Origin: Candidatus Thermoflexus japonica | GTDB lineage: Bacteria > Chloroflexota > Anaerolineae > Thermoflexales > Thermoflexaceae | Assembly (NCBI GenBank): GCA_002898735.1 | Contig: BEHY01000023.1 | Location: 1-39,728, forward strand | Length of the DNA: 39,728 nt | Direction: 5' to 3' | In this document: piece after piece, positions 30,489 through 37,336 of the stretch | Position numbering within the stretch: the first letter of the stretch is position 1 | Layout: each line of letters begins with the position of its first letter | Notes under the pieces: generated by a model | Database searches by the model: none | Seen by the model: the letters and a program-made list of their open reading frames with translations, nothing else | What the model was told of the DNA's origin: nothing | Position numbers and translations under genes: made by a program

Positions 30489-31493
30489 ATGCTGCTCATC
30501 GCCCGCGCGCCGGTCCGGATCAGCTTCGCGGGGGGCGGAACGGACCTTCCCGCTTATTTCACACGCTACGGCGGCCAGGTCCTCAGTGTCACCCTCAACC
30601 GCTACGTCTACACGATCCTCTCCCCGGCGCCCCGGGCGGCCCATCTGATCTCGGCGAACTACAGCCTGTTCCATCAGTATGCGCCGGACCGGGATGCCAT
30701 GTGGGATGGAAACCTTTCCCTCCCCCGCGCCATCCTGGAGGCCTTCGGGAGCCCGGGCGGGATCGATCTCTTCATCGCCGCCCAGGTCCCGCCGGGCACC
30801 GGGCTGGGATCCTCGGGGAGCCTGGCGGTCTCGATGATCGCCGCCCTGGCGGCGTGGAGCGGCTGGAACCTCTCCCGGGCGGAGATCGCGGAGCTGGCGT
30901 GCCAGATCGAGATCGAACGCCTGGGGATGCCGGTGGGGAAGCAGGATCAATACGCGGCGGCCTTCGGGGGCCTGAACCGCATCCGATTCGACGCCCGTGG
31001 GGTTACGGTGGAGCGCATCCCCCTGGCCCCGGAGATCCGGCAGGCCCTGGAACGGCGGCTGCGGCTGTTCTACACCGGCCAGGCCCGCCCTTCCTCCACG
31101 ATCCTGAAGACGCAGCAGCGGGCGACGGCGGAGGAGGATCCCCAGGTGCTTCGACGGCTGCACCTGTTGAAGGCGCTGGCGGAGGAGATGGAAGAGCGCC
31201 TGACGATGGGCGATCTGGATGGCTTCGGCCGTCTGCTGCACGAGGCGTGGACCCTGAAGCGCGGCCTGGCCTCCTCGATCTCGAACGACTTCATCGATCG
31301 CTGCTATGCCGCCGCGCGGGAGGCCGGAGCGCTGGGCGGAAAGATCACGGGGGCCGGCGGAGGGGGGTTCCTCCTGCTTTACTGCCCCGAGCCCGCCATC
31401 GAGCCGGTGACGAAGGCCATGACCGACATGGGGTTGAAGCCGATGGATGTGGCCTTCGATGATCAGGGCGTGCAGGTCTTCCGGGTGGAATGA
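30489..31493 (+). CDS. hddA: GHMP kinase, D-glycero-alpha-D-manno-heptose-7-phosphate kinase-like
   Basis: This 334-residue protein belongs to the GHMP kinase family and would phosphorylate the anomeric position of heptose 7-phosphate. Signatures are RAPVRISFAGGGTDLPAYF at the N-terminus, the ATP loop PPGTGLGSSGS (101-111) and GKITGAGGGGFLLLY near the C-terminus. The assignment to heptose rather than another sugar rests on the following gmhA and gmhB genes. It opens a tightly packed operon: gmhA starts four bases after its stop codon. Confidence 0.87.
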   Translation: MLLIARAPVRISFAGGGTDLPAYFTRYGGQVLSVTLNRYVYTILSPAPRAAHLISANYSLFHQYAPDRDAMWDGNLSLPRAILEAFGSPGGIDLFIAAQVPPGTGLGSSGSLAVSMIAALAAWSGWNLSRAEIAELACQIEIERLGMPVGKQDQYAAAFGGLNRIRFDARGVTVERIPLAPEIRQALERRLRLFYTGQARPSSTILKTQQRATAEEDPQVLRRLHLLKALAEEMEERLTMGDLDGFGRLLHEAWTLKRGLASSISNDFIDRCYAAAREAGALGGKITGAGGGGFLLLYCPEPAIEPVTKAMTDMGLKPMDVAFDDQGVQVFRVE

Positions 31494-31496
31494 GCG

Positions 31497-32129
31497 ATGT
31501 GGGCCCAGTGGATTGAGGAGTATTTCGATGGCGTTCGTCGGGCGCTCGACGCGCTGCCCCGCGAGATCCTGCTTCAGATCATCGCCCAGATCGAGGCGGC
31601 CGCCCGGGATGGGCGCATGATCTTCCTCTGTGGGAACGGGGGGAGCGCCGCCACCGCCTCCCATTTCGCCTGCGACCTCGCCAAAGGGACCCGGCGGCCC
31701 GGCGCGCCGATGGTCCGCGCCGTGGCCCTCACGGACAGTATCCCCCTGCTCACCGCGTGGGCCAACGACACCGAGTATCGCCGGGTGTTCGCCGAGCAGC
31801 TGCGCCCCCTGGTGCGCCCCGGGGATGTGCTGATTGCCATCAGCGGCAGTGGGAATTCCCCCAATGTTCTGGAAGCCGTTCAGGTCGCCCGGGAGGCCGG
31901 CGCGTTCACCATCGGCCTCACGGGCTTCCAGGGAGGGAAGCTGCGCGACCTGGTGGATCTGTGCCTGATCGTCCCCAGCGGCTGTATGGAGCAGATCGAG
32001 GATCTCCACCTGATCCTGCATCACACCATCATTACGGTGCTGCGGCGGACATGGGAGGGCGCTTTCGCTGTGGCGCCGATCCTGCACGAGGAGCCTCTTC
32101 CGGATGCGAGCCGTTTTCCTGGATCGTGA
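31497..32129 (+). CDS. gmhA: Phosphoheptose isomerase (SIS domain)
   Basis: This 210-residue SIS-domain protein would convert sedoheptulose 7-phosphate to D-glycero-D-manno-heptose 7-phosphate. The motif IFLCGNGGSAATASHFACDLAKG and the second sugar-phosphate loop AISGSGNSPNVLEA are typical of GmhA, as is the C-terminal EDLHLILHHTI. It provides the substrate for the kinase encoded just upstream. The 3' end overlaps gmhB by 26 bp. Confidence 0.9.
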   Translation: MWAQWIEEYFDGVRRALDALPREILLQIIAQIEAAARDGRMIFLCGNGGSAATASHFACDLAKGTRRPGAPMVRAVALTDSIPLLTAWANDTEYRRVFAEQLRPLVRPGDVLIAISGSGNSPNVLEAVQVAREAGAFTIGLTGFQGGKLRDLVDLCLIVPSGCMEQIEDLHLILHHTIITVLRRTWEGAFAVAPILHEEPLPDASRFPGS

Positions 32130-32709
32130 TGGCGTGATCTGCGAGAACCGCCCGGACCACGTGAAGTCCTGGGCGGAGTTCCGTTTCCTGCCCGGCGCCC
32201 TCTCGGCCCTGCGCCGTCTGGCGGATACGCCCTTCCCCATCATTGTGGTGACGAACCAGGCGATCGTCCATCGGGGGATGGTGCCCGCCGAAGTGGTGGA
32301 CGAGATCCACGTGCGGATGATCCAGAACGTGCGCCGGTTCGGGGGTCGGGTGGACGCGGTCTACTACTGTCCGCACCGGCCGGAGGAAGATTGCTTCTGC
32401 CGGAAGCCGAAGCCGGGGCTTTTGCTTCAGGCCGCCCGGGAGCTGGGGATCCAGCTGGAGGGCTCGTATCTGATCGGGGACGCCCTGACGGATGTGGAGG
32501 CCGCCCTGGCTGCCGGGTGTCAGCCGTTGCTGGTTCGGACCGGCCGGGGCGCGCTCCAGGCGGAATACGTGCTCCAGCGCTATCCCGAGGTGCCGATCCT
32601 CCGGGATCTCCCGGAGGCGGCGTTGTGGATCCTGCGTCGCGAGGCCCTGATCCAGATCCATCGACCGCTGAGGGTGGCGGATGTCTCGCTGGCTGCGCCG
32701 CTGGGTTGA
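32104..32709 (+). CDS. gmhB: D-glycero-D-manno-heptose-1,7-bisphosphate 7-phosphatase (HAD family)
   Basis: This 201-residue HAD phosphatase would remove the 7-phosphate from heptose bisphosphate. The nucleophile motif is LDRDGV (D7, D9). The threonine motif is VVTNQ and the metal motif [10 protein letters not shown]. The zinc loop C89-x-H91-x5-C97-x-C99 is intact and distinguishes GmhB from other HAD enzymes. Overlaps with gmhA (26 bp) and the acyltransferase gene (29 bp) indicate coupled translation. Confidence 0.9.
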   Translation: MRAVFLDRDGVICENRPDHVKSWAEFRFLPGALSALRRLADTPFPIIVVTNQAIVHRGMVPAEVVDEIHVRMIQNVRRFGGRVDAVYYCPHRPEEDCFCRKPKPGLLLQAARELGIQLEGSYLIGDALTDVEAALAAGCQPLLVRTGRGALQAEYVLQRYPEVPILRDLPEAALWILRREALIQIHRPLRVADVSLAAPLG

Positions 32710-33478
32710 GGGGCTGGATCTCTACATCCGGACCCAATCCACCGGCTGGGGGTCCTATCTCCTGGAACAGCTGGTGATGGGGCTGCTCCAGGATCTCCCC
32801 GGGCTGGTGGGGATCGGGCTGCGGGGTCTGGCCTACCGCCTGTTCCTGAACGCCCAGGGCTTCCCCTACGTCGCCCGGGGGGTGCGCCTGGCCCAGCCCC
32901 GGCGGATCACCCTGGGCCGGGGGGTCTACCTGGACGAGGGCGTCTACCTTCACGCCTGCCCGAACGGCATCGCCATCGGCGAGGGGACGGTGATCATGCA
33001 CGGCTCGGTGCTCCACGTCTACAACTTCCGGGGCCTGCCGCATGCCGGCATCACCATCGGGCGGCGGTGCTTCATCGGGGAATACAACGTCATCCGGGGC
33101 CAGGGGGGCGTGACCATAGGGGACTTCGTCTATACCGGCCCGCTGGTCCAGATCCTGGCGGTCAACCACGTGTTCCAGGACCCCCACCGGCCTATCGCGG
33201 AACAGGGGATCACAGCCCGGGGGATTGTCATTGAGGATGACGTCTGGCTGGGGGGCGGGGCGGTGGTCCTCGATGGGGTTCGCATCGGGCGGGGCGCGGT
33301 GGTGGGCGCGGGGGCGGTAGTAACAGAGGATCTGCCCCCCTACGCGATCGCGGTCGGCGTCCCGGCGCGGGTGGTGGGCAGCCGGCTGGATCGCCCCCGG
33401 CCGATCGAGGGCCCCGTCTTCCACGGCGGCCTCCCGGCAGTTCAAACGGCGGTTCTTGTGCGGGAGGAATCCATATGA
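32681..33478 (+). CDS. Hexapeptide-repeat acyltransferase (WbbJ/maltose O-acetyltransferase-like)
   Basis: This 265-residue protein has a left-handed beta-helix built from hexapeptide repeats, from about residue 65 onward ([79 protein letters not shown]). The [10 protein letters not shown] loop and VPARVVGSR end are typical of O-acetyltransferases acting on sugars. The N-terminal 60 residues are helical. In this operon it probably decorates a heptose-containing glycan. It overlaps the next gene by four bases (ATGA). Confidence 0.87.
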   Translation: MSRWLRRWVEGLDLYIRTQSTGWGSYLLEQLVMGLLQDLPGLVGIGLRGLAYRLFLNAQGFPYVARGVRLAQPRRITLGRGVYLDEGVYLHACPNGIAIGEGTVIMHGSVLHVYNFRGLPHAGITIGRRCFIGEYNVIRGQGGVTIGDFVYTGPLVQILAVNHVFQDPHRPIAEQGITARGIVIEDDVWLGGGAVVLDGVRIGRGAVVGAGAVVTEDLPPYAIAVGVPARVVGSRLDRPRPIEGPVFHGGLPAVQTAVLVREESI

Positions 33479-34719
33479 GCACGCTGTCGATTGTGATCCC
33501 CGCCTACAACGAGGAGGGCGCGATCCAGGCGGTGCTGGATCGGATCCGGAGGATCGGGCCCGCCCTTCAGGAGGCGGGTTTGAGCGAATGGGAGGTCCTG
33601 GTGGTGGATGATGGATCCCGGGATCGCACGGCGGAGATCGTGGCCGCCTATCCGGAGGTCCGCCTGATCCGCCACCCGGTCAACCGGGGCTACGGGGCGG
33701 CGCTCAAGACCGGCTTCGCCCACGCCCGGGGAGAGTGGCTGGCCTTCCTGGATGCGGATGCCACATATCCGCCCGAAGCGCTTCCGGAGCTCTACCGCGT
33801 CGCCCGGGCGAGCGGCGCCGATCTGGTGGTGGGGTCCCGCATGGACCGCGCGGATTCGGAGATGCCCCTGGTGCGCCGGATCGGCAACTGGGGGTTCGCG
33901 TTCCTGCTCCGGATGCTGGGAGGCGCGGCGGTCCGCGACAGCGCCAGCGGCATGCGGCTGCTGCGACGGGAGATCCTGGGGCGCCTGTATCCGCTGCCGG
34001 ACGGCCTGGATTTCACCCCGGCGATGAGCGCCCGCGCGATCTACGAGAACATCCGGATGGTCGAGGTGCCGATCCCGTATCGAGAGCGCCTGGGTCAGTC
34101 GAAACTGCACCCGCTGCGGGATGGGGTGCGATTCCTCCATTCGATCGTCTGGACGGTGTTCACATACAACCCGGTTCGGGTGTTCGGGATGGCCGGGTTC
34201 GGACTCGGGCTGATGGGCCTGGCCCTGGGGGGGAGCGCGATCCTGTGGCCGGGCCCGGGCGGATGGCCCTTCCCGCGCCTGTTCGCTGCGGTGGTGCTGG
34301 CCGCGATCGGGTTGCACCTCTTCGCCGTGGGGACGCTGTTCAACTACATCGTCTCGCTGTTCCATCAGCGCCCCATCCGTCAGGGGCTGTTCGGCCGTCC
34401 CCTGTTCCGCCGCCCTCTGGAGCAGCGCTTCCTGCCCATGGGCCTCTTTAGCGTCCTCCTCGGCCTGGCCCTGTATGGATGGGCGGTGATGGCGCGGCTG
34501 ACCGCGCCCCCCTTCCCTGCCCCATGGTTTGTCCCCGCGGTCAGCGCCCTCGCGGTGATCATGGGAGTGGACCTCCTCACCGCCGGGATCCTGGTCCGCG
34601 CCCTCGCCGAGCTCCACCAGCGGGAGCTGCAGGCCCGTCAGGATCTGGAAGCCGGATGGGCCGTTGTTTCGCCGGCGGAACCCGGTCCCCAGCCGGTATC
34701 GATCTCCCATCCGGCATAG
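33475..34719 (+). CDS. Family 2 glycosyltransferase, dolichol-phosphate-mannose-synthase-like, membrane-anchored
   Basis: This 414-residue enzyme has an N-terminal GT-A domain ([17 protein letters not shown] at 43-48, the DxD motif in LDADATYPP at 92-100, [12 protein letters not shown]). It is followed by a membrane portion of about four helices from residue 235 on. The organisation matches polyprenyl-phosphate glycosyltransferases. It would transfer a sugar, perhaps derived from the heptose route, to a lipid carrier or glycan at the membrane. It is the last gene of the overlapping operon; the LamG gene starts 17 bp after it. Confidence 0.88.
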   Translation: MSTLSIVIPAYNEEGAIQAVLDRIRRIGPALQEAGLSEWEVLVVDDGSRDRTAEIVAAYPEVRLIRHPVNRGYGAALKTGFAHARGEWLAFLDADATYPPEALPELYRVARASGADLVVGSRMDRADSEMPLVRRIGNWGFAFLLRMLGGAAVRDSASGMRLLRREILGRLYPLPDGLDFTPAMSARAIYENIRMVEVPIPYRERLGQSKLHPLRDGVRFLHSIVWTVFTYNPVRVFGMAGFGLGLMGLALGGSAILWPGPGGWPFPRLFAAVVLAAIGLHLFAVGTLFNYIVSLFHQRPIRQGLFGRPLFRRPLEQRFLPMGLFSVLLGLALYGWAVMARLTAPPFPAPWFVPAVSALAVIMGVDLLTAGILVRALAELHQRELQARQDLEAGWAVVSPAEPGPQPVSISHPA

Positions 34720-34735
34720 CCCGTTGCGACCGCGG

Positions 34736-35941
34736 ATGAGCCATCGGATCCTTCTGGCCTTCAGGCCGGCTGGCAGGTGGCTTCTCCTTTTGCTCCTCCT
34801 CTCCGCGGCCCCATCTTCGCCGCGGGCAAGGGCCGCAGGGGGGTTCTCCCTGCGCTTTTACGGGAACGGCGGCGGAGATATTGACCGGGTGAAGATCCTT
34901 GTGGAGGGACGATCCATCAACGTCGGCGGGGACTTCACTCTGGAATGGTGGATGAAGGCGACGCTATCCGAAAACCCCAGCTCGCCGTGCATGTCGGCAC
35001 CTGGGGATCTCTGGATTTTCGGCAACATCATGTTCGACCGGGATATCTTCGGGCTGGGGGATTACGGCGACTACGGGATCTCCCTGGCCGGCGGGCGGAT
35101 CGCCTTCGGGGTCAATCAGGGGGGAAACGGGTTCACCCTGTGCGGATCCACCCCGGTGGCAGATGGGAACTGGCATCACATTGCGGTCACCCGCCGTCAG
35201 AGCGACGGGCGGATGCAGATCTTCGTGGACGGGCGGCTGGATGCCAGCGGCTTCGGGCCATCAGGCGACATCCGATATCGGGATGGGCGTTCGACGGATT
35301 TTCCGAATGATCCCTATCTGGTGATCGGGGCGGAGAAGCACGACGTGGATCGCAATATGTATCCCTCCTACAGCGGATGGATCGACGAGGTGCGGATCTC
35401 CCGGATCGTGCGCTACAGCGGGCCGTTCTCGCCTCCCACAGCGCCTTTCACTCCGGATGCGGATACGATCGCGCTGTATCCCTTCGACGAAGGGCCTGTG
35501 GGGCCATGCACCGGCGGGATTGTGGATGCGACGGGGGCCAATCCGGGGGAATGCCGCTATGGATCCGTGGATCGGACGGCGGGCCCGGTTTACAGCACCG
35601 ACACGCCCTTTGGGACGATCGTCCCACCGTCGATCCTCTCCGGGCCGGTGGTCACCCCGTTCGCCACGACGGCCGTGGTGAGCTGGACCACCAATGTGGA
35701 GGCCAGCAGCGAGGTTCGCTGGGGGACTTCCTGCGGGGCATGGAGCCAGGGCCGCCAGGATCCCACGCTCACCCGTTCTCATACGATCGCCCTCGATGGG
35801 TTGAACCCTGGCGCAAGCTATTGCCTTCAGGTTCGCTCGGTCAACGCGGGGGGCAGCACGCCGTGGACACCCGAGGAGGGGCTGGCCTTTACCATGGGCA
35901 CGATGGAGTTCCGGGTCTATCTCCCACTGATCCAGCGGTAG
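34736..35941 (+). CDS. Secreted LamG/fibronectin-III protein
   Basis: This 401-residue protein has a signal peptide (RWLLLLLLLSAAPSSPRARA). A LamG/concanavalin-like domain covers about residues 35-240 (FTLEWWMKATL, WHHIAVTRRQSDGRMQIFVDG, YSGWIDEVRIS). A fibronectin type III-like domain follows at about 300-385 (SWTTNVEASSEVRWGT, LDGLNPGASYCLQVRSVN). The last residues are RVYLPLIQR. The ATG at 34736 starts directly before the signal peptide; in-frame sequence upstream to 34664 overlaps the glycosyltransferase gene and is not counted. It probably binds glycans at the cell surface. Confidence 0.82.
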   Translation: MSHRILLAFRPAGRWLLLLLLLSAAPSSPRARAAGGFSLRFYGNGGGDIDRVKILVEGRSINVGGDFTLEWWMKATLSENPSSPCMSAPGDLWIFGNIMFDRDIFGLGDYGDYGISLAGGRIAFGVNQGGNGFTLCGSTPVADGNWHHIAVTRRQSDGRMQIFVDGRLDASGFGPSGDIRYRDGRSTDFPNDPYLVIGAEKHDVDRNMYPSYSGWIDEVRISRIVRYSGPFSPPTAPFTPDADTIALYPFDEGPVGPCTGGIVDATGANPGECRYGSVDRTAGPVYSTDTPFGTIVPPSILSGPVVTPFATTAVVSWTTNVEASSEVRWGTSCGAWSQGRQDPTLTRSHTIALDGLNPGASYCLQVRSVNAGGSTPWTPEEGLAFTMGTMEFRVYLPLIQR

Positions 35942-36009
35942 GGAATGATCCGGCGAGCAGGGCTTTCCCTCTGCCCCCCGGAATCCCACAGCGGAAGCGA
36001 GCAAACGGA

Positions 36010-37317
36010 ATGCGAACACGAGGCGCCGGGCCGGGCCTGATCGGATTGGGATGGATCATCGGGATCGTGGGAAGCCTGGGGATGCCGCCGACGGTCGCGA
36101 AGGCCCAGGGGCTGTCGGGGGGCCGCTGGGAGAGCTGGACCGTCGAGTGGGGGGGCGAGGCCCACGAGGTCCGGGTTTACCGGCCGGCGGGCTTCCCGTC
36201 CCACCGGCCCTACCCGGTGGTTTACCTGCTGTCCGGATGGGCGATGGGGCTGGGCATGTGGGAGCGCCCGGATCTTCAGCAGGCCGCCGACGCCGCCCAC
36301 GTCCTGCTGGTGGCGCTGCAGGGGGAAGACGAAGGGGTTCCTTCGTATTACTCGATCTATTCGGGCCTCCCCTGGCCCGGAGGATCCGCCTGGAAGGTCT
36401 CGTTCTATAACTGGTTCTTCCAGGGTGTCATGCCCTGGGTGGAACGTCGCTATCCGGTGCGGCGGGATGCCGGCGGACGGGCGCTTGTGGGCTTCTCCAT
36501 GGGCGGGAAAGGCGCGTTCTCCCTGGCCGCGCATCGCCCGGATCAGTTTGTCGCAGCGGTGTCCATCGGCGGGGTGCTGGATCTCACCCTGCACGACTCC
36601 GAGGCCCTTCGGGCGGTCTATGGGCCCCGGGATGCCAACCGGTTCCGCTATGCTGCCGACAACCCGGTGGAGCTGGCCCCGAATTTACAGGGATTGTCGC
36701 TGCTGATCCTCCACGGCGCGGCCGATCCGGAGGTCAGCCCGGCCCACAGCCGGCGGATGCATGAGACCCTTCAAGCCCTGGGCTACCCCCATATCTGGGA
36801 GGAGATCCCCGGGATGGGCCATGAGGTGAGCACCTATACGATCGAGCGGACCTTCGCGGTATTGCGCGAAGCGTTCGGACGCCCGCGCGCCGTTCCCTCA
36901 TCCTGGCGCTACCGCTTCGCGGCCGCGACCGCGCGAACGGTTTACCGGATGACCGTGATCAAGAGCGATCCGGCCACATGGTCTGAGGTGTGGAGCATCT
37001 CCCCCGAGGAGCTGGAAGTTCGGACCGGCGATCGGCTCCTTCTCCTCATCCCATCGGCGGTTCCTCGGGGTGTCCGGGTTCGGATTCAGGTATGGGATCG
37101 CGAGACCGGTGCTCTGGCGCAGCAATGGGAGCGCCCGGCCCTGAACGGCCGCGTGCGGCTGGAGCTTCCGGCCGGGCACTGGGGGATCCGGCTTCAGCCG
37201 CTTCATCCCCAGCCCCCCACACCGAATCGTATGGCCCCGCTGGCGGGGATGGACGGGATGTTCGTCCGCAAGCCGGGATGCCTGGAGGAAGATGTCGTTT
37301 GCTATAGGGTGCGCTGA
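36010..37317 (+). CDS. Secreted esterase-like alpha/beta hydrolase (esterase D/enterochelin esterase type)
   Basis: This 435-residue protein has an N-terminal signal that may be cleaved after AKA, near residue 32. The hydrolase core shows RVYRPAGFPSHRPYPVVYLLSGW, the nucleophile elbow GFSMGG (S163), an acidic region in LHGAADPEVSPAHS and a histidine in GMGHEVSTY. This is the form of feruloyl-, S-formylglutathione- and enterochelin-esterase-like proteins. After about residue 305 comes a C-terminal segment of about 130 residues, strand-rich, possibly carbohydrate- or surface-binding. The start at 36010 is preferred over longer in-frame options that run inside the LamG gene. Confidence 0.8.
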   Translation: MRTRGAGPGLIGLGWIIGIVGSLGMPPTVAKAQGLSGGRWESWTVEWGGEAHEVRVYRPAGFPSHRPYPVVYLLSGWAMGLGMWERPDLQQAADAAHVLLVALQGEDEGVPSYYSIYSGLPWPGGSAWKVSFYNWFFQGVMPWVERRYPVRRDAGGRALVGFSMGGKGAFSLAAHRPDQFVAAVSIGGVLDLTLHDSEALRAVYGPRDANRFRYAADNPVELAPNLQGLSLLILHGAADPEVSPAHSRRMHETLQALGYPHIWEEIPGMGHEVSTYTIERTFAVLREAFGRPRAVPSSWRYRFAAATARTVYRMTVIKSDPATWSEVWSISPEELEVRTGDRLLLLIPSAVPRGVRVRIQVWDRETGALAQQWERPALNGRVRLELPAGHWGIRLQPLHPQPPTPNRMAPLAGMDGMFVRKPGCLEEDVVCYRVR

Positions 37318-37336
37318 CCATGGGGAGGATTTCCCG

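Noticed and set aside
30429..32243. Long minus-strand open frame opposite the heptose operon
   Set aside because: It lies antisense to three well-supported genes and has no recognisable motif.
35377..36009. Upstream extension of the esterase-like gene
   Set aside because: It lies in another frame within the LamG gene; the signal peptide begins at the ATG at 36010.
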